The notes beneath the pieces are model-generated. The model had not been told where the DNA came from and did no database searches. It was given only the letters and a program-made list of their open reading frames with translations. Below, in pieces: positions 9,826-20,474 of a stretch of 64,000 bases of DNA. Positions within the stretch are counted from its first letter, which is position 1. The number at the start of each line of letters is the position of its first letter. The translations under genes and the position numbers were made by a program. The stretch spans positions 30,083 to 94,082 of the forward strand of contig NZ_AFXQ01000014.1 of NCBI RefSeq assembly GCF_000224415.1, read 5' to 3'. This DNA comes from Citricoccus sp. CH26A. Lineage in GTDB: Bacteria; Actinomycetota; Actinomycetes; Actinomycetales; Micrococcaceae.

Positions 9826-9855
9826 AGAAGGGGCGCCCCACGGGGCGTCCCTTCT
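9826..9855 (+). terminator. Terminator after the CstB-like gene
   Basis: A long hairpin with stems AGAAGGG...CCCTTCT and CGCCCC...GGGGCG separated by one G-T pair, about 50 bp past the stop. Bases 9777-9978 hold only this and the next hairpin. Confidence 0.75.
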
Positions 9856-9920
9856 GTGCATCCCGCCTGCGCACTCCTTCCGCCTCCCCCGGGCGCGCCA
9901 AAGCCTCCGGGCACGCGAAA

Positions 9921-9956
9921 GCCCCCGGAGCGTTGACGGGTCAATGCTCCGGGGGC
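9921..9956 (-). terminator. Terminator after the CstR-like gene
   Basis: A perfect 11-bp stem (GCCCCCGGAGC and GCTCCGGGGGC) continues inward as TTGAC-GG-GTCAA. It lies about 20 bp past the stop of the minus-strand repressor gene and may work in both directions. Confidence 0.78.
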
Positions 9957-9978
9957 CTCGGAAACCGCAGTCCAGGCC

Positions 9979-10320
<342 letters not shown>

Positions 10321-10366
10321 TGGCAGACTCATGGAGTCATATCCAGACGAACGGAAGAGAAGCCTC

Positions 10367-10957
10367 TTGACCTCCCCCACCCCCGCCCTGACCGACGTCG
10401 ACGCCCCGACCCTGCGTGAGTGGATCGATCGCCACGATGACCTGATCGTGCTGGACATGCGTTCCGCCGCGGAGTTCGAGGGCCTGCACATCAAGGGTTC
10501 CTACAACGTCCCGCTTCCGCTGCTGTCCGAGCACGCCGACGAGCTCGCCCAGCGCCTGGACCGCCACGTGGTGCTGGTCTGCCAGTCCGGCGTCCGCGCC
10601 GGGCAGGCCCGCACCCGGCTGAACACCGCCGGCCTGGAGAAGGCCACGGTCCTCACCGGCGGCGTCCCCGCCTTCGAGGCCGCCGGTGGGGACGTCGTCC
10701 GCGGAGCCCAGCGCTGGTCCCTGGAGCGCCAGGTCCGCATGGCCGCCGGCTCCCTCGTGCTGGCCGGGATGCTGGGTGGGAAGCTCGTCTCCCCCAAGGT
10801 GAGCATGCTCGCCGGTGCCATCGGCGCCGGGCTGAGCTTCTCCGCCGTCACCAACACCTGCGCCATGGGCAACGTCCTGGCCAAGATGCCCTGGAACAGG
10901 ACGGCCTCCGAGCCCACCGCCCAGTCCGCGATCGAGCAGTTGCCCTCCGCGGGCTGA
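10367..10957 (+). CDS. Rhodanese with C-terminal DUF2892 membrane domain (YgaP-like)
   Basis: A 196-residue protein from the TTG start. The rhodanese domain (about residues 10-105) has the active loop CQSGVRAGQA with Cys about 72. The C-terminal DUF2892/YgaP part (about 120-180) has two short hydrophobic helices (AAGSLVLAGMLGG, SMLAGAIGAGLSFSAV) ending in CAMGNVLAKMPWN. It transfers sulfane sulfur at the inner membrane. The TTG at 10367 is preferred because GGAAGAG lies 7 nt upstream. An in-frame ATG at 10331 has no such site and begins only 10 bp after a CstR operator, but cannot be excluded. It belongs with the CstB-like and TSUP genes in one CstR regulon. Confidence 0.85.
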   Translation: MTSPTPALTDVDAPTLREWIDRHDDLIVLDMRSAAEFEGLHIKGSYNVPLPLLSEHADELAQRLDRHVVLVCQSGVRAGQARTRLNTAGLEKATVLTGGVPAFEAAGGDVVRGAQRWSLERQVRMAAGSLVLAGMLGGKLVSPKVSMLAGAIGAGLSFSAVTNTCAMGNVLAKMPWNRTASEPTAQSAIEQLPSAG

Positions 10958-11055
10958 CCCAGACCGCCCGGCGGCGGCGCACCCCCTCCCCCCTCCGCGC
11001 CGCCGTCGGGCCCCTTCCTTCCCAGCCCCGCCCGGCCTACTCCCAAGGACCATCC

Positions 11056-11952
11056 ATGACCGTCACGCTCATCGTCACCCTTGCGCTCTCGGTGCTGATC
11101 GGGGTCTCCCTCGGCCTGCTGGGCGGTGGGGGGTCCATCCTCACCGTCCCGATCCTCACCTACGTGGCCGGACTTCCCGCCAAGGAGGCGATCGCCGCCT
11201 CGCTGTTCGTGGTGGGCACCACCTCGCTGGTCAGCGTGGTCTCCCATGCCCGCAAGGGGAGGGTGAGGTGGCGTACCGGCCTCGTCTTCGGAGTGGCGAG
11301 CATGGCCGGTGCCTTCGGCGGCGGGCTGCTGGGCGGCCACATCCCCGGCACCGTGCTGATGATCGCCTTCGCCCTGATGATGGTCGCCACCGCGGCCGCC
11401 ATGATCCGGGGCCGGAGGAAGGCCCCCTCCTCCGGCGGGGACGAGGCGAAGAAGCTGCCCGTCGTCAAGGTCGTCCTCGAGGGCCTGGTGGTCGGCCTGG
11501 TCACCGGGCTCGTCGGCGCCGGGGGCGGTTTCCTGGTGGTGCCCGCGCTGGTGCTGCTGGGCGGGCTGTCCATGCCGGCCGCCGTCGGGACGTCCCTGGT
11601 GGTCATCGCCATGAAGTCCTTCGCGGGCCTGGGCGGCTACCTCACGAGCGTCCAGCTCGACTGGGGGCTCGTGGCCGGGGTGACCGCCGCCGCGATCGTC
11701 GGTTCGCTGATCGGGGCGAAGCTGACGGGGATCATCCCCGAGAACATCCTGCGCGAGGGCTTCGGCTTCTTCGTGCTGGCCATGGGCGTCTTCGTCCTGG
11801 TCCAGGAACTGCCCTCCCCCGCAAGCGCAGTCGTCGGCGTCCTGGGCTCCGGCGCGGTGGCCGCGGTCCTGCTGTGCCGCTACGCCATCCCCTCCTGCCC
11901 GCTGAACCCCCGCCGGCACCGGGAACCGGTCGCGGAACCCCAGTCAGCGTGA
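11056..11952 (+). CDS. TSUP (TauE/SafE) family sulfur-anion exporter
   Basis: A 298-residue inner-membrane protein with about eight hydrophobic helices arranged as two repeats. Each repeat has the Gly-rich motif of the family (LGLLGGGGSILTVPIL near residue 20; GLVGAGGGFLVVPALV near residue 155). TSUP members export sulfite, thiosulfate or related anions; in staphylococcal cst operons the equivalent is TauE. It lies about 100 bp after the rhodanese-DUF2892 gene on the same strand, so it is probably the export arm of the module. Its end overlaps the convergent lipoprotein gene by 9 bp. Confidence 0.85.
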   Translation: MTVTLIVTLALSVLIGVSLGLLGGGGSILTVPILTYVAGLPAKEAIAASLFVVGTTSLVSVVSHARKGRVRWRTGLVFGVASMAGAFGGGLLGGHIPGTVLMIAFALMMVATAAAMIRGRRKAPSSGGDEAKKLPVVKVVLEGLVVGLVTGLVGAGGGFLVVPALVLLGGLSMPAAVGTSLVVIAMKSFAGLGGYLTSVQLDWGLVAGVTAAAIVGSLIGAKLTGIIPENILREGFGFFVLAMGVFVLVQELPSPASAVVGVLGSGAVAAVLLCRYAIPSCPLNPRRHREPVAEPQSA

Positions 11953-12951
11953 CTCCCCGCCGGCGGGCGTCACCGGTTCCACGGCGATGGTCCCGTAGAC
12001 CCGCCGGTAGGGCTCGAGCGCACTGCTGATCCGCTCCAGGGTGCTCGCCGAGCCCGGGATCACCTCGAGGACGTCCTCCAGGACCGAGACAGTCCGGCCC
12101 CGGCGGCCCATGATGGTCTCGCGCGCCGGCTCGGCGCAATCCTCGTCGGCGAGGATGTCCTCGAAGCCGTCGCGGAGCACGTCCTGCAGTTCGGCCGCGT
12201 ACAGGTCCGTCCTGCGCAGGGCGTAGTCGTAGAGCGCGAGGACACAGGCGACGGCCGCGCTGGGCCCGGTCTCCCGTCGGTCCATGGCCTCGGTCAGCAA
12301 CCGCTGGCCGTGGCCGTCGAGCCGGGCGAGGATCTCTCCCGCGCCGGCCCACGCCACGGTCAGGGGCAGGTCCACCTGCGCGGTGATCGTGCCGGGTTCG
12401 GCGGAGATCCAGACCGACTCCCCGGGGAGGATGAAGGCCGAGGCGTTGGACGGCTTGCCCCGTTCCTGTGCCGTCCGGTGCATCACCCCGGACTGGAGCG
12501 TCTCCAGGCGGGTGCGTCCGGGACGGTGCTCCTGCACCGCGTCCCAGGGCGTGGTGCGCAGGATCCACACCGCGCCGGTGCGGTTGTGCAGCCACGTGTA
12601 GGCGGGCCTCGTGTCCGTGCGCAGGCACGCATCCCACTCGTCCAGGATCCTCCTCCCCGCCGGATCGGTGGTGGACAACCGCAGCGCCTGCGCGGACCCG
12701 AGATCTTCACAGGTCCCCTGGGCGGTCTTGTGCACGTGCGGGGTCGGAGTGGCGGAAGCCCGGCGGGACCTCGTGTCGGTGCCCTCCGGCGTGGGGACGC
12801 CCAGCCCCGGCCCGGGAGCGTCCCCGGGGTCCTCGAACGGCGCACGGGTCGCGGGCGGTGGATCGGTCCCTGGTCCGGTATCCGGCTCCCCCGCCTCGCA
12901 GCCCGTGAGTGCGATCACCAGGGCCGCGACGATCCATCGTCCCCGCCTCAT
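11944..12951 (-). CDS. Lipoprotein of unknown function
   Basis: A 335-residue secreted lipoprotein. The start MRRGRWIVAALVIALTGC is a clear type II signal peptide with lipobox LTGC (Cys at about residue 18), followed by a Pro/Gly/Asp-rich linker of about 60 residues. The folded part contains paired Cys (GTCEDLG, WDACLRT, EDCAEPAR) and amphipathic helices, but no catalytic motif I recognise. The ATG at 12949-12951 is chosen because it puts the signal peptide at the N-terminus; the longer frame adds a non-signal extension. It converges on the TSUP gene and overlaps its last codons. Real gene; function not inferred. Confidence 0.72.
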   Translation of the reverse strand: MRRGRWIVAALVIALTGCEAGEPDTGPGTDPPPATRAPFEDPGDAPGPGLGVPTPEGTDTRSRRASATPTPHVHKTAQGTCEDLGSAQALRLSTTDPAGRRILDEWDACLRTDTRPAYTWLHNRTGAVWILRTTPWDAVQEHRPGRTRLETLQSGVMHRTAQERGKPSNASAFILPGESVWISAEPGTITAQVDLPLTVAWAGAGEILARLDGHGQRLLTEAMDRRETGPSAAVACVLALYDYALRRTDLYAAELQDVLRDGFEDILADEDCAEPARETIMGRRGRTVSVLEDVLEVIPGSASTLERISSALEPYRRVYGTIAVEPVTPAGGESR

Positions 12952-13081
12952 GCGGTCATTCTGGGCCAGCCCGACAGGCGGGGGAAGTGCTCGTGCCCCC
13001 TCGGGGCGCCGGTCCGTGCAGGTGTTCGGGGCGCTGATCCGCACGGATGCACGGGGTGCCGGCCCGCGAGGGCACCCACGG

Positions 13082-13184
13082 GTGCGGCGCAGGGGTGCGG
13101 TGCGGAGATGCGGCGCAGGGGTGCGGTGCGGAGATGCGGCGCAGGGGTGCGGCGCAGCGGTGCGGCGCAGCGGTGCGGCGCAGG
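13082..13184. repeat. Minisatellite of 13-bp units upstream of the PEP synthase gene
   Basis: About eight tandem copies of a 13-bp unit, consensus GTGCGGCGCAGSG, in two versions (GTGCGGCGCAGGG/CG and the 14-bp GTGCGGTGCGGAGA). The first part alternates the two versions in a period of about 26 bp; the last part repeats one 13-bp version. It ends about 75 bp before the PEP synthase start codon, within its likely promoter or leader. The frame is open through it by chance, but the product would be Cys/Arg/Gly repeats and the RBS-supported start lies downstream. Confidence 0.85.
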
Positions 13185-13259
13185 CCTGCCGGACCTGTGC
13201 ACGCGGCGAACCCCTGGCCTACCCTGTCTGCCACCAGGGACCGTATCGCGGAGGCGCAC

Positions 13260-15668
<2,409 letters not shown>

Positions 15669-15694
15669 CGCACGTGGCGCCGCCGGTGGGAGCC

Positions 15695-16126
15695 CTACTC
15701 GGTCCTGCCGTGCATGATCAGCACGGGGCACGCGGCGTGCGCGCCGACGGCGGAACTGACCGAACCGAGCAGCAGGCCCCGGAACCCGCCCCGGCCGCGG
15801 CTGCCGACCACGAGCATGCGCGCGCCCTTGCTCAGCTCGGTGAGCACCTGCGCGGGCTGGCCCTTCTGCACCACGGTCTGCAGCGATGCCGGCTGTTCGT
15901 CGCCGAACGCCTCGGCGAGCGTGCCGTCGAGCCGTTGCCGGGCCTCCTGCTCGGGATCGTAGCCGACCAGTTCCGGGATCTCCCCACTCGCCGCGGGCCA
16001 CTGCCAGGCCGCCACCGCCATCAGCGGGGCGTTCATCAGATCCGCCATGATCTTGCCCTCGCGCAGCGCCTCGATCGACTGGTCCGACCCGTCAACCCCG
16101 ACGACCACCGGCTTCGACTCGTCCAT
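15695..16126 (-). CDS. Universal stress protein (UspA family)
   Basis: A 143-residue single Usp domain. It starts VVVGVDGSDQS and has the nucleotide-binding signature VVGSRGRGGFRGLLLGSVSSAV near residues 110-131 (G-x2-G-x9-G-S/T), so it should bind ATP. The ATG at 16126 is preferred to the longer frame because AGAAGGGGA sits just upstream. Such proteins act in the cytosol under starvation or low oxygen. It is convergent with PEP synthase and divergent from the AcuI-like reductase gene. No operator was recognised in the 230-bp divergent gap. Confidence 0.88.
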   Translation of the reverse strand: MDESKPVVVGVDGSDQSIEALREGKIMADLMNAPLMAVAAWQWPAASGEIPELVGYDPEQEARQRLDGTLAEAFGDEQPASLQTVVQKGQPAQVLTELSKGARMLVVGSRGRGGFRGLLLGSVSSAVGAHAACPVLIMHGRTE

Positions 16127-16359
16127 GGTGTTCCCCTTCTGCGTCGTTTCCACTGCCGGTCCGTCGTCTCCACGTCAGCAGGAGCGCGCGGGGTCCAGCA
16201 CACGGGTCCGGAGGGCCCGTGGAGTGTGGCCACAGTAGGCAGCGGCTCGGCTGCGGCACAAGGTCCGGAGCGCGGGCGGGGCTGACGGACGACCACGTCG
16301 GCCCGTACCGTGACGTGGGAGCGGTCCCCACCGTGGGGCGAGGACAGGAAGGGTGAGGC

Positions 16360-17343
16360 ATGCGGGCAGTGATCGTGGAGTCCCGGGGAGCGGAGGCGCG
16401 CCTGGAGGAGACGGCCGACGAGGGCATCCTCAGTGGTCCCGTGGAGCTGGACGTACTCTACTCCAGCTACAACTACAAGGACGGCCTGGCCATCACCGGT
16501 GCCGGCCGGGGCGTGCTGCAGAACTGGCCGATCATCCCGGGCATCGACATCGTCGGCACGGTCACCCGCTCCGACGACCCGGCCTGGGACCCCGGGGACA
16601 CGGTGGTGCTCAACGGGGACGGCATCGGCGAATCGCGCCACGGCGGCTTCGCGACCCGGGCCCGGGTCCACGGCGAGGCCCTCGTGGAGCTGCCCCGGGA
16701 CATCAGCCCGGTGCGCGCCGCGGCCATCGGCACCGCCGGCTTCACGGCCATGATCTCCGTGCTGCAGCTGGCCGATGCCGGACTCACCCCGGGGTCCGGG
16801 GACATCCTGGTCACCGGCGCGGCCGGTGGCGTGGGTTCGGTGGCGGTGTCCCTGCTGGCCGGCCGCGGTTACCGGGTGGTGGCCTCCACCGGACGGGCCG
16901 AGGAGGAGGGTGACTACCTGCGGGACCTCGGTGCCGCCGACCTCCTCGACCGCCACGAGCTCTCCGAGGACCTCGGCAAGCCCCTGCAGGAACAGCGCTG
17001 GGCCGGCGCCGTGGACGTCGCCGGCAGCACCACCCTGGCCAACGTCCTGGCCCAGACCAACTACGGCGGGACCGTGTCCGCCTGCGGCCTGGCCCAGGGC
17101 ATGGACCTGCCCACGACCGTGGCGCCGTTCATCCTGCGCGGCGTCACCCTCACCGGCGCCAACTCGGTCTACGCACCGCAGGCCCTGCGCCAGCGGGCCT
17201 GGACCGCCCTGGCCGACGAGCTCGACCTGGACCAGCTCGACCTGATGACCACGACCATCGGGCTGGCCGAGACCATCCCCTACGCCCAGCAGATCCTGGC
17301 CGGGCGCACCCGCGGGCGCACCGTGGTGGACGTCAACGGGTAG
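16360..17343 (+). CDS. AcuI-like acryloyl-CoA reductase / YhdH-type MDR oxidoreductase
   Basis: A 327-residue MDR protein of the YhdH/AcuI branch. Characteristic stretches are SSYNYKDGLAITGAG near the N-terminus, PGIDIVGTV, and the NADPH loop TGAAGGVGSVAVSLLA (about residues 150-165). Zinc ligands are absent. In the family these enzymes reduce acryloyl-CoA to propionyl-CoA with NADPH and protect against electrophilic acrylyl compounds. RBS GGAAGG precedes the ATG at 16360. It is divergent from the UspA gene and the next plus-strand gene is far away, so it is monocistronic. Substrate assignment is by homology only. Confidence 0.87.
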   Translation: MRAVIVESRGAEARLEETADEGILSGPVELDVLYSSYNYKDGLAITGAGRGVLQNWPIIPGIDIVGTVTRSDDPAWDPGDTVVLNGDGIGESRHGGFATRARVHGEALVELPRDISPVRAAAIGTAGFTAMISVLQLADAGLTPGSGDILVTGAAGGVGSVAVSLLAGRGYRVVASTGRAEEEGDYLRDLGAADLLDRHELSEDLGKPLQEQRWAGAVDVAGSTTLANVLAQTNYGGTVSACGLAQGMDLPTTVAPFILRGVTLTGANSVYAPQALRQRAWTALADELDLDQLDLMTTTIGLAETIPYAQQILAGRTRGRTVVDVNG

Positions 17344-17347
17344 GCCC

Positions 17348-17563
17348 TCAGCCGCAGGTCCGCGCGTGCCGTGGCACTCCCGGTCGACCGCCCCACACCC
17401 TCTCGGTGGAGACCGCGTTCACGTGCGGTGCCGACTGCACCAGGTCGGCATTCAGGGACCTGGTCCCTGCTTCAGCGTCCACGAGCATCCACGCCAGCAG
17501 GCACAGGGTCGCGAGCACGCCGACGGTGATGATCCGGCGGGCCGCCACGGACAGGCACAACAT
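17348..17563 (-). CDS. Hypothetical small single-pass membrane protein
   Basis: A 71-residue candidate with one hydrophobic helix (IITVGVLATLCLLAWMLV, residues about 12-29) followed by a short hydrophilic tail ending in RHARTCG. The start MLCLSVAARR is chosen because the longer frame is only basic Arg/Gly/Pro text. I see no homology. It is convergent with the AcuI-like gene, ending just 4 bp after it. It could be chance coding in GC-rich DNA, but the helix and compact N-terminal basic residues make a small membrane protein plausible. Confidence 0.35.
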   Translation of the reverse strand: MLCLSVAARRIITVGVLATLCLLAWMLVDAEAGTRSLNADLVQSAPHVNAVSTERVWGGRPGVPRHARTCG

Positions 17564-17643
17564 CCAACGACCGCCACGGCCACCCGGTGGTACATGCCGG
17601 GGTGAAGTGCGAGATCGAGGCCTCAGCCCGGCTGGCGCTGGGT

Positions 17644-17739
17644 TCACTCAGTGCGAGCCTTGCCGATGTACGCCTTCATCTGCTTGCGGAGCAGTATGGC
17701 GTTGGCTGCCGACAGGCCGATCTCGTAAGTGGCGACCAT
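17644..17739 (-). CDS. Possible 31-residue peptide downstream of the AAA ATPase
   Basis: A short frame (MVATYEIGLSAANAILLRKQ, ending MKAYIGKARTE) starts 15 bp after the stop of the AAA-type ATPase gene and runs the same way. Codon third positions are mostly G or C as in the host, and the peptide is amphipathic with a basic end. No good Shine-Dalgarno is visible beyond GAGG about 14 nt upstream. Bases 17564-17643 hold nothing else I can see. It may be a small gene, a remnant of a larger one, or chance. Confidence 0.28.
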   Translation of the reverse strand: MVATYEIGLSAANAILLRKQMKAYIGKARTE

Positions 17740-17754
17740 CAAGGACAGAAGGCC

Positions 17755-18870
17755 TCAGGGGCGCAGGTGCTCGCGCAGGCCCGGGATGGCGAAGTCCACC
17801 AGGCCGTGTCCGGTGGACTCGATGAGCCCGGCGTCGATGAGCCGCGCCCGATAATTGCCCACGGTGTTACGGGCATCCCCGAGCCGCCGGCCGATATCGA
17901 CGGTCCGAGACGACCCGTCGTCCTCGGCCATGGCCCGCAAGAACTCCAGGTCCTTCGGGGAGGCCGAGGCCAGGGCCGCGTCGATGACCATCCGGGTGTT
18001 GCGCCGGCGTGCGGCCGCCACCGCCAGGCCGACGTCCTCCGCGGTCAGGGGCCCGTCGGTGGCCTCGGCGACCTGCCACAGGTGGTACCCCACCAGCTGG
18101 ATCAAGAACGGGTACCCGCCAGTGACCTCTGCCGCGGTGCGCAGCAACTCCGGGGCGATCGCATGCTCCAGGACGGTAAGAGTGTCCCGGTAGGAGGCTT
18201 CGACCTCGTCAATGGCCGCGGGATGCAGGTCGATGCGGTCCGCCCGGCGCAGGAACGTGGCCACGCCCTCGTCCAATAGATCCGAGACCGCTGCGGGCAG
18301 GCCGGCGAAGACCAGGGCCACCGGGAGCCCGGCCCGGATGAAGTGCTGCACCGAGGCCGCCAACTGGGCCAGCTCGTCCCGATCGGCGCCGTGAATCTCA
18401 TCCACCGTGATGGCCAGCCCGGTGCCTTGAGCATCCAGCAGTCTCAGCAGTTCCTCCCCCAGCTGGCGCCACCCGGCCTGCTGGGCCGGGGCCAACTCGG
18501 TGGTCACTGAGAACCCGCCCAGGCCCACCCCGGTGATGCGCCGGCCGGCCGGCCCGGAACCGAGCTCTTCCAGGAAGGGGTGCATCGCCGCGCCAATCCG
18601 GCCCAGGAACCCGCGCGTGGCGGTCTCGGAGATCACCGCCCACCCGGCTCGACGGGCGGCGTCCTCGGCCTCGCCCAGCATCACCGTCTTGCCCACCCCG
18701 CGCGCCCCGGTGAAGATCGTCAACAGTCCCGGAGCGCCCGAGCGGATCCGCAACCCATATTCGAACTCATCCAACAACCCCGCTCGTCCGACCAACTGGG
18801 GCGGCTCGGCCCCGGCCGTCGGCCGGAATGGATTCAGTCCTGGCACCACAGTCACCCTTTCGGTGTACAT
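17755..18870 (-). CDS. AAA+ ATPase with C-terminal winged-helix region
   Basis: A 371-residue protein. Walker A is GARGVGKT (about residue 57), preceded by PPQLVGRAGLLDEFEYGL. Walker B is GLAITVDEIHG (about residue 155), and the arginine-rich sensor region follows. The last 70 residues (KDLEFLRAMAED, VDIGRRLGDARNTVGNYRARL) look like a winged helix. The pattern is that of the AAA_16/archaeal ATPase-like STAND group found in actinobacterial accessory regions, with unknown partners. It begins the accessory region and reads away from the decayed stretch at 18.9-20.6 kb. The start codon overlaps one of two GTGTACAT repeats; a later GTG start is possible. Confidence 0.72.
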   Translation of the reverse strand: MYTERVTVVPGLNPFRPTAGAEPPQLVGRAGLLDEFEYGLRIRSGAPGLLTIFTGARGVGKTVMLGEAEDAARRAGWAVISETATRGFLGRIGAAMHPFLEELGSGPAGRRITGVGLGGFSVTTELAPAQQAGWRQLGEELLRLLDAQGTGLAITVDEIHGADRDELAQLAASVQHFIRAGLPVALVFAGLPAAVSDLLDEGVATFLRRADRIDLHPAAIDEVEASYRDTLTVLEHAIAPELLRTAAEVTGGYPFLIQLVGYHLWQVAEATDGPLTAEDVGLAVAAARRRNTRMVIDAALASASPKDLEFLRAMAEDDGSSRTVDIGRRLGDARNTVGNYRARLIDAGLIESTGHGLVDFAIPGLREHLRP

Positions 18871-18899
18871 CGGTGAACCTTATGAACATGAGTGTACAT
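18863..18899. promoter_or_regulatory. Two GTGTACAT boxes at the ATPase start
   Basis: GTGTACAT occurs at 18863-18870 and again at 18892-18899, 29 bp apart (about three helical turns), each with the palindromic core TGTACA. TTCATAAGGTTCAC lies between them on the minus strand. They sit over and just upstream of the ATPase start, a suitable place for a regulator site. No regulator is assigned. Confidence 0.4.
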
Positions 18900-18975
18900 A
18901 GTGACTACCTGTGATTCCCCAGGATGGCTGCCAAGTCCTCGCCCGCAAACGGCCGAACGGCCGGAGGATGCCCTG

Positions 18976-19124
18976 TTACTCACAGACGCCGTGGCTTCCG
19001 GACTGTCGGAGTCCGTGAGTAAAGCACCGCGGCGGGCGGGTGCTCACGAACCCTCCACCACGGCCTCCCTGGGGGCCGGAGCACGTTGTCCCGCAGGCTG
19101 TGGGACAACTGGCTCCGACCAGTT
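18976..19124. other. Cluster of hairpins in a gene-free stretch
   Basis: Three inverted repeats follow one another: TTACTCAC...GTGAGTAA (18976-18983/19015-19022, enclosing GGACT-GTCGG-AGTCC), GTTGTCCC...GGGACAAC (19085-19092/19102-19109) and AACTGG...CCAGTT (19107-19112/19119-19124). I see no convincing gene in 18900-19143. These could be terminators or the end structure of a lost mobile element. Confidence 0.45.
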
Positions 19125-19143
19125 GGGGCGAAGACCCGAATAG

Positions 19144-19311
19144 AGAAGGGGTTGCCAGAATGCCGAGGCCCTGGGCTACATCCAAGACGACCTCGGATAC
19201 ACCCAGGCCCCCGTCGTCGTGGTCGACGACCAGGACCACTGGTCCAGATTCCAACCCGACCAGATCCACCGGGTCGCCACCATCCTGGCCCGCAGCGGCT
19301 CAATCGTCTAA
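19144..19311 (+). pseudogene. NrdH-type glutaredoxin remnant (C-terminal part only)
   Basis: The frame after an in-frame TAG at 19141 reads AEALGYIQDDLGYTQAPVVV then VDDQDHWSRFQPDQIHRVA and ends in TAA at 19309. This matches the C-terminal half of NrdH redoxins (the T/M-Q-A-P-V-V-V cis-Pro motif and D-H-W-S-x-F-x-P-D). The N-terminal strand with the CxxC active site is missing. No nrdI or nrdE follows. It is therefore a fragment without function. Confidence 0.7.
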
Positions 19312-19386
19312 CCCCCGGCACCCACGACCGGACCCCGCCGACCCTCCCCAGCGCTCTGTCGGGAAGGGAGTCTTCGGCCGGGATGG

Positions 19387-19722
19387 TCAAGCGCTGCGCT
19401 GCAACGATGCGCTGGCGCCGGTGCCGTCATGGGCGCGGACCAACCGCCACCGCCCCGAATCCCGGTGATGGGCGATGTCCAGGGTCAACAGAGGCGCACG
19501 GCGCGCGGCGGCCAGGCGGACCTGCAACCGCCAGATCTCATGATCGATCAGCCCGGCACCCCGTCCACGTTCGACCCGGCGCTCCTCCACCCACCACTTG
19601 CGCCGCTCGTACCAACGCACAGGCTCAGCGGCCACCACATACCGCCGCCCCTCCCACACCAGATACCGCGGCATCCCGTGACCGTCGCGTTCGACTCCCA
19701 CCGACTGCGTGAACACTCCCAC
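19387..19722 (-). CDS. DUF6504-like small protein
   Basis: A 111-residue protein, GTG start. It has PRYLVWEGRRYVVAAEPVRW near the start, then a Trp-rich stretch (ERRKWWVEERR), EIWRLQVR and the end SGRWRLVRAHDG. This strand-rich, Trp/Arg-rich pattern resembles the DUF6504 proteins that accompany Y-family polymerase and ImuA/DnaE2-type mutagenesis genes in actinobacteria. No such genes are nearby, so it is displaced or orphaned, in keeping with the decayed surroundings. Family call is by pattern only. Confidence 0.55.
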   Translation of the reverse strand: MGVFTQSVGVERDGHGMPRYLVWEGRRYVVAAEPVRWYERRKWWVEERRVERGRGAGLIDHEIWRLQVRLAAARRAPLLTLDIAHHRDSGRWRLVRAHDGTGASASLQRSA

Positions 19723-20183
19723 CCGTGCCGACGTCCCTTCATGTGTCCTGTGTTAATAGTTGCCCCGCCGCGAGTTGCCGACGGGGGTGGCCGGTCAGCT
19801 GCCGTTCGGTCCACGCGTGCGTCTGGGAAGGAACGCCACAACGAGGAACCGGGGCTGACCGGTCGGCGGTGGGAAGCGCCATCACCCCGGGACACTATGA
19901 GCACCGGAGGACACGCTAACCACCGCCCCCCCCCCCCGCACGGACCGATCACAGCCAGCATTCCCCCACCGACGTGCCCTTCTACGGGGAAAGGACGTCG
20001 ACATCGAGATCCACCCTGCCTCGGGCCTCGCCGACTGGGACACTCGGCCGGGCCCAATCGAAGGCGCTGCCGCTACGGCCAGGGTGAAGGCTGCGGCTCG
20101 AGCCCTTTGTCGCGGTCGGCCGGACGTGGCGGCCGACCTGGCGTTATCGCTGACGGATTCGGAACGTGCCCGTTCTTGCCGGT
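19723..20183. other. Gene-free stretch with a 12-C homopolymer
   Basis: No frame here has convincing protein-like composition. At 19926-19937 there is an uninterrupted run of 12 C, which stands out even in GC-rich DNA. Such a run is prone to slippage in the cell and to miscalls in sequencing, so an apparently broken frame across it should be treated with caution. Confidence 0.6.
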
Positions 20184-20474
20184 TCGTTCGACCGGACGGC
20201 GTACTGGCGACTGGCGCACCGGGAGTCGGTGTTGATGTATCAGCGCGGCCTCAGCGTCGAACAGATCGCCCGCCTCTACTGATGCGAACCGGCCCGGGTG
20301 TGCCGGTACCTGATGGGGGTGTACGGGCGCGCCCCTGAACTGTTGCAGAACGGGCCGCACCGCGAACTCGTCTACGACCGGCCGCGGCCGGAGACCTGGC
20401 CGGACCGCGGCCAGTGCTTCAAGACAATGCTGACCCGGTTCGAGGCCTTCCTGTCCGAACACGGGCGGAGACAC
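20184..20474 (+). pseudogene. Helicase-associated-domain protein remnant
   Basis: The frame reads YWRLAHRESVLMYQRGLSVE, then QIARLY, an in-frame TGA (20280-20282), CEPARVCRYLMGVYGR, and later RFEAFLSEHGRRH. This resembles actinobacterial proteins with repeated helicase-associated domains (A/F-x-x-E-H-G-R-x-P repeats). The stop and the absence of further repeats after about 20474 mark it as degraded. The segment 20475-20637 has no gene. Confidence 0.5.

Noticed and set aside
13082..13184. CRISPR array
   Set aside because: Units are contiguous 13-bp repeats with no unique spacers and no cas genes nearby.
13047..13259. Extended N-terminus of PEP synthase through the tandem repeat
   Set aside because: The frame is open but the product is Cys/Gly/Arg repeat text unlike any PEP synthase; GCGGAGG before the ATG at 13260 gives a normal start.
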